Shown here: in pieces, positions 27,637-35,869 of the stretch
Layout of the letters: each line of letters opens with the position of its first letter
Position numbering within the stretch: the first letter of the stretch is position 1
DNA from: Accumulibacter sp032229525
GTDB lineage: Bacteria > Pseudomonadota > Gammaproteobacteria > Burkholderiales > Rhodocyclaceae
NCBI RefSeq assembly: GCF_032229525.1
Contig: NZ_JAVTWB010000049.1
Location: forward strand, 1 to 64,000
Reading direction: 5' to 3'
Length of the DNA stretch: 64,000 nucleotides
Made by a program: the position numbers and the translations under genes
The notes under the pieces: model-generated
What the model was told of the DNA's origin: nothing
Databases searched by the model: none
What the model saw: the letters and a program-made list of their open reading frames with translations, nothing else

Positions 27637-28695
27637 ATGCATAACTACCCCACGATTACCGGTCGCAAGATCCGCATGGCGCTTGTTGGCTGCGGACGCA
27701 TCGCGGCTAATCACTTTAGCGCCATGCAGCAGCACGGCGAGCACATCGAAATCGTCGATGTTTGCGACGTTGACCGCAAGGCGCTTGACAAAGCCGTCCA
27801 ATGTACCGGCGCCAGAGGGCATGCGAGCCTGACCGATATGCTCAAAACGACCACGGCGGATGTGGTCGTCCTGTCGACGCCGAGTGGTTTGCACTCGGAG
27901 GAGACTATCGAGATCGCACAATCAGGCCGTCATGTGATGACCGAGAAGCCGATGGCAACCCGCTGGCAGGATGGTCTGCGCATGGTCAAGGCTTGCGACG
28001 ATATCGGCGTGCGCCTGTTCGTAGTCAAGCAGAACCGGCGCAACGCCACTCTGCAGCTCTTGAAGCGTGCGGTTGAGCAGAAGCGCTTCGGCCGCATCTA
28101 CATGGTCAATATCAACGTCTTCTGGACCCGCCCGCAGGAGTACTATGACAGTGCCAAGTGGCGTGGGACCTGGGAGTTCGATGGTGGCGCCTTCATGAAC
28201 CAGGCCAGTCATTATGTCGATCTGCTGGACTGGCTGATCGGCCCCATCGAAAGCCTGCAGGCCTATACCTCCACTTTGGAGCGCAACATCGAGGTCGAGG
28301 ATACCGGGGTGCTCAGCGTTCGCTGGCGTTCCGGTGCGCTGGGTTCGATGAACGTCACGATGCTGACCTACCCAAGGAATCTGGAAGGTAGCGTCACGAT
28401 TCTAGGTGAAAAGGGTTCCGTGCGGGTTGGCGGTGTGGCAGTCAACGAGATCCAGCACTGGGAGTTCGCCGAGAAGCGGCCGGAAGACGAGCAGATCGCT
28501 TCCGCCAACTACCAAACCACGTCGGTTTACGGTTTCGGTCATCCGCTCTACTACGATAATGTAATCAAAGTCATGCGTGGCGAGGCCGAGCCTGAAACCG
28601 ATGGTCGCGAAGGGCTGAAGTCGCTGGAAGTGCTGATTGCCGCCTATCTGGCTGCGCGTGACGGCAAGCGGGTCGCCTTGCCGCTGGATTACTGA
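27637..28695 (+). CDS. wbpB: UDP-GlcNAcA 3-dehydrogenase (WbpB/WlbA-like, Gfo/Idh/MocA family)
   Basis: NAD-dependent oxidation of UDP-2-acetamido-2-deoxyglucuronate at C3, the second step toward 2,3-diamino-uronic acid sugars. About 352 residues; Rossmann motif MALVGCGRIAANHF, then TPSGLHSEETI and the family's catalytic-lysine motif MTEKPMA; the C-terminal half has WRGTWEFDGGAFMNQASHYV, found in WbpB/WlbA. Start ATG 27637 follows AGAGGA. It opens the long plus-strand locus and is followed by wbpD and wbpE, which supports the pathway call over a generic oxidoreductase. WbpA, which would make the substrate, is not in the window. Confidence 0.9.
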   Translation: MHNYPTITGRKIRMALVGCGRIAANHFSAMQQHGEHIEIVDVCDVDRKALDKAVQCTGARGHASLTDMLKTTTADVVVLSTPSGLHSEETIEIAQSGRHVMTEKPMATRWQDGLRMVKACDDIGVRLFVVKQNRRNATLQLLKRAVEQKRFGRIYMVNINVFWTRPQEYYDSAKWRGTWEFDGGAFMNQASHYVDLLDWLIGPIESLQAYTSTLERNIEVEDTGVLSVRWRSGALGSMNVTMLTYPRNLEGSVTILGEKGSVRVGGVAVNEIQHWEFAEKRPEDEQIASANYQTTSVYGFGHPLYYDNVIKVMRGEAEPETDGREGLKSLEVLIAAYLAARDGKRVALPLDY

Positions 28696-28696
28696 C

Positions 28697-29272
28697 GTGG
28701 CAATTACCATCCACTCATCCGCGATCGTGGACGAGGGTGCTGTCATCGGCGACGGTAGCCGAGTCTGGCATTTTGCCCACATCTGTGCCGGTGCGCGCAT
28801 CGGCCAGGATTGCTCCTTCGGCCAGAATGTGTTCGTCGGCAATGATGTCACGATCGGTAACAACGCCAGGGTTCAGAACAACGTTTCCATCTACGATGCG
28901 GTCCATCTTGAGGACGATGTCTTCTGCGGGCCGAGCATGGTCTTTACCAATGTGTATAACCCGCGGTCTGCGGTTACCCGCAAGAATGAATACCGGGTTA
29001 CGACGGTGAAAAGAGGGGCGACGCTGGGAGCCAATTCCACCATCGTCTGTGGTGTAACCGTGGGCGAGTTTGCCTTTGTCGCTGCTGGCGCCGTAATCAA
29101 CCGCGATGTCAAGCCCTATGCCTTGATGGCGGGCGTGCCGGCACGGCAGATCGGCTGGATGAACGAGCATGGCGACCGACTCGACCTTCCGCTCGAGGGT
29201 GATGCCTTGCTCCAATGCCCGATCACCGGCAAGACCTACAAGCTGACGGGGACGACATTGGCGGTTGAATGA
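28697..29272 (+). CDS. wbpD: UDP-2-acetamido-3-amino-glucuronate N-acetyltransferase (WbpD/WlbB-like)
   Basis: Left-handed beta-helix acetyltransferase of 191 residues adding acetyl from acetyl-CoA to the 3-amino group. Hexapeptide repeats run through the protein (IGDGSRVWHFAHICAGARIG, IGQDCSFGQNVFVG, VTIGNNARVQNNV) with the loop histidine/asparagine region NVYNPRSAVTRKNEYR typical of WbpD. The coding start is GTG 28697, one base after the wbpB stop, since the beta-helix begins immediately (AITIHSSAIVDEG). Pathway order in the locus is B, D, (flavoprotein), E. Confidence 0.92.
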   Translation: MAITIHSSAIVDEGAVIGDGSRVWHFAHICAGARIGQDCSFGQNVFVGNDVTIGNNARVQNNVSIYDAVHLEDDVFCGPSMVFTNVYNPRSAVTRKNEYRVTTVKRGATLGANSTIVCGVTVGEFAFVAAGAVINRDVKPYALMAGVPARQIGWMNEHGDRLDLPLEGDALLQCPITGKTYKLTGTTLAVE

Positions 29273-30339
29273 GGGTCGCGGTGATCGGCGGCGGAATCAA
29301 CGGTGTGATGACCGCCTGGGCCTTTGCCCGGCGGGGCGATAGCGTCGATCTCTACGAAAAAGGCCAACTGATGTCCGCCACCAGCAGCAGCTCCAGCAAA
29401 ATGCTGCACGGTGGATTGCGATACCTCGAACACGGTCATCTGGGTTTGGTTCGCGAAGCGCTGCAGGAGCGCTCCTGGTGGGTCCGGCAGGCACCACAAT
29501 TTGCCAGCCCATTGCAGTTGCTCATCCCAATCTATCGGCAAGGCGGGCGGGCGAAGTGGTTGGTTGGAGCAGGCATCCGGTTGTACGACCTGCTGGCACT
29601 CGGATCCGGGTTCCCACGTGGCCGTTGGTACAGCGCTACCGAGGTGGTCGACCGCTTCCCTGCGCTGCGACGGGAGCAACTGCTGGGCGCCTATGGCTAC
29701 TGGGATGCCCAGATGGACGACTACCAACTGGGTCTGTGGGCTGCTGAAAAAGCAAGGCAGGCAGGCGCCAGACTGCACGAGCAGACTCCCGTGCTGAGGC
29801 TCGATGCGACGACAGGAGAGGTCAGTTTTGGCGGCTCCAGTGCCAGCTACGACCGTGTCGTCAATGTTGCCGGCCCTTGGGCGGAAAAGCTCCTTGCCGA
29901 CTCAGGCGTGACCAGCGCCTACCGCCTTGACCTGATCCGCGGTAGCCATATCGTCATACCGGGCAAACGTGAGCAAGGTTGTGTTCTCCAGGTGCCCGGC
30001 GAGAAGCGCATCCTGTTTGTTCTCCCCCTTGGGGAACGTACCCTGCTCGGCACCACGGAAGTCAGCCAGAGTGACCCCGACCACTGTGCGCCCACCGAGG
30101 CCGAAGTCGGCTACCTGATCGACAATTACAACCGTTGTTTTTCTGAACCCATAGCGCAGCAGGATATACTTGCACGCTTTGCCGGTATCCGCCCGATTGT
30201 TGCGAGCAAAACCGATTATTCCGCCGCTAGTCGGGAATCGGTGATTGAACGTCAGGGCCGGCTGCTCAACGTCTTTGGCGGCAAATGGACCACTGCGAGG
30301 GCACTTGCTGCCGCCGTGCTGACCAAATCGCAGCATTGA
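29269..30339 (+). CDS. GlpD-like FAD-dependent oxidoreductase
   Basis: About 356 residues, DAO/GlpD superfamily. N-terminal FAD fold VAVIGGGINGVMTAWAFARR, then the glycerol-3-phosphate-dehydrogenase-like SSSSKMLHGGLRYLEHG, and the closing FAD contact RLLNVFGGKWTTARALA. It is shorter than GlpD (about 500) because the C-terminal helical domain is missing. Its ATG overlaps the wbpD stop (ATGA) and wbpE follows directly, so it is part of the locus rather than of glycerol metabolism. The substrate is unknown: glycerol phosphate for a polyol decoration or a hydroxyl of the diamino sugar are both conceivable, neither is shown. Confidence 0.82.
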   Translation: MRVAVIGGGINGVMTAWAFARRGDSVDLYEKGQLMSATSSSSSKMLHGGLRYLEHGHLGLVREALQERSWWVRQAPQFASPLQLLIPIYRQGGRAKWLVGAGIRLYDLLALGSGFPRGRWYSATEVVDRFPALRREQLLGAYGYWDAQMDDYQLGLWAAEKARQAGARLHEQTPVLRLDATTGEVSFGGSSASYDRVVNVAGPWAEKLLADSGVTSAYRLDLIRGSHIVIPGKREQGCVLQVPGEKRILFVLPLGERTLLGTTEVSQSDPDHCAPTEAEVGYLIDNYNRCFSEPIAQQDILARFAGIRPIVASKTDYSAASRESVIERQGRLLNVFGGKWTTARALAAAVLTKSQH

Positions 30340-30347
30340 AAGAAAAA

Positions 30348-31442
30348 GTGAAAATTCAATTCATCGATCTGCAGGCCCAGTATCAGGCGCTCAAGACTTC
30401 AATCAACGCACGCATCCAGAAAGTGCTCGACCACGGCCAGTACATCATGGGCCCCGAAGTGCTTGAACTCGAAGGCAAGCTCGTTGAATACACCGGGGCG
30501 AAGCAATGCATCACTGTCGCCTCCGGTACCGAGGCGCTTCTCATTGCCCTGATGGCACTCGATATCAAGCCGGGTGATGAGATCATCACTACCCCGTTCA
30601 CCTTCGTCGCCACGGCCGAAGTCATCGCCTTGCTGGGCGCCACCCCGGTCTTTGTCGACATCGAAGCGGATACCTGCAACATCGACGTCAAGAAGATCGA
30701 GGCTGCGATCAGCCCGCGGACTCGCGTAATCATGCCGGTCAGCCTCTATGGGCAAGCGGCGGATATGAACGAAATAAATGCCATCGCGGCCAGGCACGGG
30801 CTGACGGTCATCGAAGATGCAGCGCAGAGCTTTGGCGCCGAATATCAGGGCAAGAAGAGTTGTAATCTGTCCACCATTGGTTGCACCAGCTTCTTCCCGA
30901 GCAAGCCCCTTGGCTGCTATGGCGACGGAGGGGCCATCTTTACAAGCGACGATCAACTCGCCAAAGCGATGCGGGAAATTCGCGTACATGGTCAGGAAAA
31001 ACGTTACGTTCATACGCGGATTGGCGTCGGCGGTCGCATGGATACCCTGCAATGCGCCGTCGTTCTCGCGAAGATGGAACACTTCGAGTGGGAAGTCGAA
31101 CAGCGCTTGCTGCGTGGCGAGCACTACCTCGGCCTGCTAGAGGGGCTTTCCTCTGTCCAGCAGCCTGTGATTCGACCAGATAGAACCTGCGTTTGGGGTC
31201 AGTTTACCGTTCAGGTTGAGAATCGGGAGTCTGTGCTTGATCGCTTCACGGTGAAAGGGGTGCCGACGGCAGTTCACTACCCGGTCCCGCTTCATCTTCA
31301 ACCTGCCTATCAGGGGATTTGTCGGACCTCCGGCACTCTGAAGACGGCTGAACTTGTCTCCTCCAGGGTGTTCAGCCTTCCGATGCATCCCTACCTTGAG
31401 CACGCTGAACAGCAAATGATCATTGGGTGTTTTGCCGATTGA
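30348..31442 (+). CDS. wbpE: UDP-2-acetamido-3-oxo-glucuronate aminotransferase (WbpE/WlbC-like)
   Basis: PLP-dependent sugar aminotransferase (DegT/DnrJ/EryC1 family), glutamate as donor, making the 3-amino sugar. About 364 residues: QFIDLQAQYQALK at the start, ITVASGTEALLIALMAL, PFTFVATAEVIALLGA, VIEDAAQSFGAEYQGKKS and the PLP-lysine motif FFPSKPLGCYGDGGA. The GTG at 30348 is chosen because it gives the family-like MKIQFIDLQAQY; the preceding A-rich tract is only a weak ribosome site. A TTG four codons upstream is an alternative. Its product would be used by WbpD. Confidence 0.92.
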   Translation: MKIQFIDLQAQYQALKTSINARIQKVLDHGQYIMGPEVLELEGKLVEYTGAKQCITVASGTEALLIALMALDIKPGDEIITTPFTFVATAEVIALLGATPVFVDIEADTCNIDVKKIEAAISPRTRVIMPVSLYGQAADMNEINAIAARHGLTVIEDAAQSFGAEYQGKKSCNLSTIGCTSFFPSKPLGCYGDGGAIFTSDDQLAKAMREIRVHGQEKRYVHTRIGVGGRMDTLQCAVVLAKMEHFEWEVEQRLLRGEHYLGLLEGLSSVQQPVIRPDRTCVWGQFTVQVENRESVLDRFTVKGVPTAVHYPVPLHLQPAYQGICRTSGTLKTAELVSSRVFSLPMHPYLEHAEQQMIIGCFAD

Positions 31443-31454
31443 AGAGGGGGGAGC

Positions 31455-32450
31455 ATGTACAAGAATAATTCCGTCGTGGTGGTCGTGCCGGCGTATGACG
31501 AAGAAACCCAGATTGCCCGCGTAATCGAGACCATGCCCGACATCGTCGACATGATTGTTATCGTGAATGATCGCAGTCGCGACCAGACCTCTGAAGTCAT
31601 TCGGCAGCACCCCCAGTATGGCGCAGGGCGGGTCACATTGCTCGAGCACGAGGTCAATCAGGGTGTCGGAGGGGCCATCGCGACCGGCTACATGTGGTCG
31701 CGAGACCACGACTATGACGTGGCTGTCGTCATGGCTGGCGATGGGCAGATGGATCCCGATGATTTGCCCGCCATTCTCGACCCGGTCGTCGATGGTCAGG
31801 CGGATTACACCAAGGGAAACCGTCTGGTGACAGGCGAAGCCTTCAAGAAAATTCCAAAGGTTCGTTTTTTTGGCAACTCGGCGCTTTCCCTGCTGACCAA
31901 AATTGCCTCCGGTTACTGGCATGTGGCTGATTCTCAGACAGGTTACACCGCCATCAACCGCTCTGCGCTGCGGGCCATCGACTGGGACAACATGTACAAG
32001 CGCTATGGTCAGCCGAACGATCTTCTGGTGAAGCTGAACGTCGCCGAGATGCGCGTTATCGATGTACCGATCGAGCCCGTGTACAACGTTGGAGAGAAAT
32101 CCGGCATCAACGTGCGCAAGGCTATCTTCACGATTGGCTCCCTGCTGATTCGTCTGTTTTTCTGGCGTCTCAAGGAAAAATACATCATTCGCAATTTCCA
32201 CCCGCTGGTATTTTTCTACGCAATGAGTTTTTTTGGTGTTGGCCTGAGTGCGGCACTATTCATTCGTCTGATCGCTTTGTGGGTCGGCCAGGGGCATATC
32301 CCCGAAATTACATTTCTGAGCTGGTTGTTTTCCTTCTCGCTGGGGTTCAACTCGCTTTTCTTTGCAATGTGGTTTGACTATGAAGAGAACAAGCACCTCA
32401 ATCCCCCATTGAAACATCGGGAGATCAAGCGCAAGCCAAGGCCTGGATGA
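31455..32450 (+). CDS. Glycosyltransferase family 2 with C-terminal membrane segments
   Basis: About 331 residues. GT-A domain at residues 1-220: VVVVVPAYDEETQIARVI, VNDRSRDQTSEVI, the DXD-like MAGDGQMDPDDLP and SQTGYTAINRSAL, closest in style to dolichyl-phosphate glucosyl/mannosyl transferase-like enzymes. Two hydrophobic segments follow (about 250-320), so it is anchored in the inner membrane and may load a lipid carrier. AGAGGGGGGAG precedes the ATG. Its stop overlaps the flippase start (ATGATG). Confidence 0.85.
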   Translation: MYKNNSVVVVVPAYDEETQIARVIETMPDIVDMIVIVNDRSRDQTSEVIRQHPQYGAGRVTLLEHEVNQGVGGAIATGYMWSRDHDYDVAVVMAGDGQMDPDDLPAILDPVVDGQADYTKGNRLVTGEAFKKIPKVRFFGNSALSLLTKIASGYWHVADSQTGYTAINRSALRAIDWDNMYKRYGQPNDLLVKLNVAEMRVIDVPIEPVYNVGEKSGINVRKAIFTIGSLLIRLFFWRLKEKYIIRNFHPLVFFYAMSFFGVGLSAALFIRLIALWVGQGHIPEITFLSWLFSFSLGFNSLFFAMWFDYEENKHLNPPLKHREIKRKPRPG

Positions 32451-33769
32451 TGGTATCGCTGTTCGAAACGATAAGAGACAGCCTAAGCAAGCACAAACTG
32501 ACGAGAGACATTGCATGGTCCATGGGCAGCTTCTTCGTCCTCGCGATTAGTGGCATTGTCATCAACGTTGCTGTCACCGCATTGCGGGATGCGGCGGCGC
32601 TGGGCGTCTTCAATCTTGCGTATGCAGTCTACATTGTCATTTCGCAGCTGGCGATCTGGGGCATCCATTATTCCGTCTTGAGACATGCCGCGTTTTTCAA
32701 GGAGAACCCGGTAGAGCGCGGGACCATGCTTTTTACTGCCGCCGCTATGGCCCTTGTTTCGGGGGTGCTCGCAGCCGCCTTGACTGTCTTGGCAGAACCA
32801 CTGTTTGCGGCGATTTTTGAGAGTTCGCAGACCGCTGCTGCGGTTCGCTATTCGGCGCTCGGCCTGTTGCTCTTCCCCCTCAACAAGGTGCTCCTCGCTT
32901 ATCTCAATGGCTTGCAAGAGATGAGGGTATTTTCGATCTTGCAAGGCTTCCGCTATCTGATGGTGATGCTGACGGTCACGGCAATTGCCGCGTCCTCCTT
33001 GCCCATCGAATTGGCGACTTTGGCTTTTTTTGTCGCCGAAGTTGGAACGGCCTTGGGCGCCGTCGTCTGGTTCATCAAGTGCCGGCCCACGGAGTCCATG
33101 ACCTTTTCCGCGGTTTGGGTGCGAAAGCATTTTGCATTTGGCACAAAAGGCCTGGCAGGGGGAATGTTCGCGGAAGTCAATTCACGAATCGACGTCCTCT
33201 TGATCGGCTTCTTTCTGAATGATCGCGCAACGGGGATCTACAGTTTTGCCGCGATGCTGGTGGATGGTCTATACCAGGTCCTGGCGATGATTCGAATCAA
33301 CTTCAATCCAGTCTTGGTTGGTGCGGTGCGCGACGGTAACTGGGAACAGGCCCGACGCCTGCGGATTCAATCGAGAAGGTTTGTCCAGCCGGTAGTCTTG
33401 GTGTTGTCCATGCTCCTCGTCATCGCCTACTACGTCCTTGCCGCCTGGATGGTTCCCGGAAAGGGGCTTCTTGAAGGCTTGCCATCGCTCCTGATTCTCT
33501 TGGCGGGTTTGAACCTGATTTCAGTATTGGTTCCCTTTGATAACTTGATGGTGGTCTCCGGTCACCCGGGATATCAGGCCGCACAGCAAATGACTGCAGT
33601 GGGAGCCAATATTATTATGGCAGCCGTACTGCTGCCACTGATCGGTATCGAGGGCGCTGCCTTGGGAACCGCCCTTAGCTATCTCTGCGGCATTTTAATG
33701 TTGGTAATTTTCTCCAGTCGACTGTTGGGTTGGCGATTGCTCAGTAACACGGTCCCAGTGGGGCGGTAA
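32447..33769 (+). CDS. Polysaccharide flippase (Wzx-like, first copy)
   Basis: Multidrug/oligosaccharidyl-lipid/polysaccharide exporter fold, about 440 residues with roughly 12-14 hydrophobic segments and short charged loops. The N-terminal segment (SMGSFFVLAISGIVINVAV) and the pattern of paired helices are those of Wzx/RfbX proteins that flip undecaprenyl-linked repeats. It is translationally coupled to the GT2 gene upstream. A second flippase with different sequence lies at 38557, so two export substrates or a replaced copy are possible. Confidence 0.82.
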   Translation: MMVSLFETIRDSLSKHKLTRDIAWSMGSFFVLAISGIVINVAVTALRDAAALGVFNLAYAVYIVISQLAIWGIHYSVLRHAAFFKENPVERGTMLFTAAAMALVSGVLAAALTVLAEPLFAAIFESSQTAAAVRYSALGLLLFPLNKVLLAYLNGLQEMRVFSILQGFRYLMVMLTVTAIAASSLPIELATLAFFVAEVGTALGAVVWFIKCRPTESMTFSAVWVRKHFAFGTKGLAGGMFAEVNSRIDVLLIGFFLNDRATGIYSFAAMLVDGLYQVLAMIRINFNPVLVGAVRDGNWEQARRLRIQSRRFVQPVVLVLSMLLVIAYYVLAAWMVPGKGLLEGLPSLLILLAGLNLISVLVPFDNLMVVSGHPGYQAAQQMTAVGANIIMAAVLLPLIGIEGAALGTALSYLCGILMLVIFSSRLLGWRLLSNTVPVGR

Positions 33770-33783
33770 CCAGGTAAAAATCT

Positions 33784-35820
33784 ATGTGTGGAATTTTCGG
33801 GCTCGGCATCAGGGAAAACGCCGCCCTGTCCAGAGATCGCTTCGAAGGGCTGTTAAAGAGACTCTACATCCTCTCTGAAAGCCGCGGCAAGGAGTCCGCC
33901 GGGCTGCATCTTTACCTTCCAGCTGCAGGGCAGGCATGGACCATCAAAGGCGCCAAGCCGGGAACTGAATTGCTGGAGTCGGCGGCGTACAAAGCAACGC
34001 TTTCTGCCACCCTTGATCTGGCGTATGCCCCTGGGTCCCCGGTACCACGTCAGCCGATCATTGCCATTGCCCACTCACGGCTGGTGACTAACGGTCGTGC
34101 CGAGTTGACAGAGAATAACCAGCCGGTCCGTTGGGGCGATGTCACGATGATCCATAACGGCATCATCGTTAACGTCGACAAACTTTGGGCTCAACTTCCC
34201 AATTTGGTTCGTCACGCTGAAGTCGATACCGAGGTCCTGGCGGCCATGGTCGCCAGCGCTATGGGGAATAATTTCGACCCTGTTCAGGCGACAGCCGAAG
34301 CGTACTCCGTGATCGAGGGCGCGGCCTCCGTCGCGTGGGTCCATGGCCAAGCAAGCACCTTGACCATCGCAACCAACACCGGTGACTTGTATTGCGCCAA
34401 CCTTTCCGAAGGCAATGGGCTCGTTTTTGCGTCGGAGCGCTTCATTCTCGAGAATGCCGTTGGCAACCAAGACATCGCCAGCCAGACCATCCCGGTTGAC
34501 GCAGGAACTGGTCTTTGCCTCGAGATGACTGGTGAGAGTGCGGCAAAGCGGTTTCGACTTGCCGACCACCGCGACGTCCCGCCAAAAGGAATTTACTGGC
34601 GGCGCGATGAAAAGACCAGGCAATCAGATGTCACCGGAGATATCCCAAAAGTATTTACCGTCGTGGCTCGTGAAGCTGATGTGTCTTTGCTGCGCTACAG
34701 CGAAGAGGCCATGAAACAAATCCGTCGTTGTACCTGCTGCGTCTTGCCGGAAACCTTCCCGTTCATTGCGTTTGACCAGCAGGGCCTGTGCAACTATTGC
34801 AGAGGCTACAAGAAAAAATACAAAGGGATTTCTCCAGAAAAAGCCAAGGCTGATTTTATCCAGTCGGTACAAAAGTATCGCAGCGAGAACGGTTTGCCGG
34901 ATGTTCTCGTACCTTTCAGTGGTGGACGCGACAGCTGTTACGGCTTGCATCTAATAAAGCGGGAATTCGGGCTTAACCCGATTACTTTCACCTACGACTG
35001 GGGAATGGTGACTGATCTGGCCCGCCGCAACATCGCTCGTCTCTGTGGCAAGCTGGGCGTTCAGAACATACTGGTGTCCGCGGACATCAAGACCAAGCGC
35101 GAAAATATCCGCAAGAACGTCGCTGCCTGGTTGAGAAAACCTGATCTCGGTATGGTGCCGCTATTCATGGCGGGCGATAAGCACTTCTTCAAGATCGTCA
35201 ACGATCTGAAGCGCCAGACGGGTATTCGGCTCGACCTTTGGTCCGCCAACCCGCTCGAAAACACTGATTTCAAAACCGGTTTCTGCGGCGTGCCGCCGGA
35301 TTTCGACAAAAGCCGTGTCGACTATCTCTCGATGAGTCGCAAGCTCCGTCTGGCTATCTATTATGCTTCGCGCTTTGCAACCAATCCGGGATACGTCAAT
35401 TCCTCATTGCTGGATACAGGGAAGGCCTTCCTCTCATATTACATTGAGCCACGACGTGATTTTTTCTTCATGTTCAGCCATATGGTTTGGAATGAAGATG
35501 AAGTCAACAAAACGATCATCGGCGACTATGACTTCGAACTTGCGCCTGACTCCACTAGTAGTTGGCGAATCGGAGACGGAACGGCGCCATTCTACAATTA
35601 CATTTACATGACAGCCCGAGGTTTTTCCGAGTTCGACACCTTTCGCAGCAACCAGATTCGCGAAGGCCACATAACGAGAGAACAGGCAATGAAAGCTATT
35701 GTGGTCGAAAATAGACCCAGAGTCGAGAGCTTGAGATGGTACCTTGATGTCGTTGGGCTAGATTTCAACGACACGGTGCGGCGGATCAATCAATTAGATC
35801 ACCTTGGCCTTCATGGTTGA
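33784..35820 (+). CDS. Fused class-II glutaminase and PP-loop sugar amidotransferase
   Basis: 678 residues in two parts. Residues 1-260 are an Ntn-type class-II glutamine amidotransferase with catalytic Cys2 (MCGIFGLGIRENAALS), IAHSRLVTNGRAELTENNQP and MIHNGIIVN, as in asparagine synthase or GlmS. From about residue 314 the chain becomes a WbpG/PseA-like N-acetyl-sugar amidotransferase: a CxxC pair set (RRCTCCVLPETFP, GLCNYC) followed by the ATP pyrophosphatase PP-loop VPFSGGRDSCYG near residue 378. The predicted reaction is ATP-dependent transfer of glutamine ammonia to an N-acetyl or carboxyl group of a sugar. The split form of this function (wbpG plus hisH/hisF) occurs 6 kb downstream. The two halves are in one uninterrupted frame with no internal stop. 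Domain assignment is firm; the sugar substrate is not known. Confidence 0.88.
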   Translation: MCGIFGLGIRENAALSRDRFEGLLKRLYILSESRGKESAGLHLYLPAAGQAWTIKGAKPGTELLESAAYKATLSATLDLAYAPGSPVPRQPIIAIAHSRLVTNGRAELTENNQPVRWGDVTMIHNGIIVNVDKLWAQLPNLVRHAEVDTEVLAAMVASAMGNNFDPVQATAEAYSVIEGAASVAWVHGQASTLTIATNTGDLYCANLSEGNGLVFASERFILENAVGNQDIASQTIPVDAGTGLCLEMTGESAAKRFRLADHRDVPPKGIYWRRDEKTRQSDVTGDIPKVFTVVAREADVSLLRYSEEAMKQIRRCTCCVLPETFPFIAFDQQGLCNYCRGYKKKYKGISPEKAKADFIQSVQKYRSENGLPDVLVPFSGGRDSCYGLHLIKREFGLNPITFTYDWGMVTDLARRNIARLCGKLGVQNILVSADIKTKRENIRKNVAAWLRKPDLGMVPLFMAGDKHFFKIVNDLKRQTGIRLDLWSANPLENTDFKTGFCGVPPDFDKSRVDYLSMSRKLRLAIYYASRFATNPGYVNSSLLDTGKAFLSYYIEPRRDFFFMFSHMVWNEDEVNKTIIGDYDFELAPDSTSSWRIGDGTAPFYNYIYMTARGFSEFDTFRSNQIREGHITREQAMKAIVVENRPRVESLRWYLDVVGLDFNDTVRRINQLDHLGLHG

Positions 35821-35869
35821 TTATCGCGCCAGCAAATCTGTGTATATCTAATGAATAACAAGTCGACCG

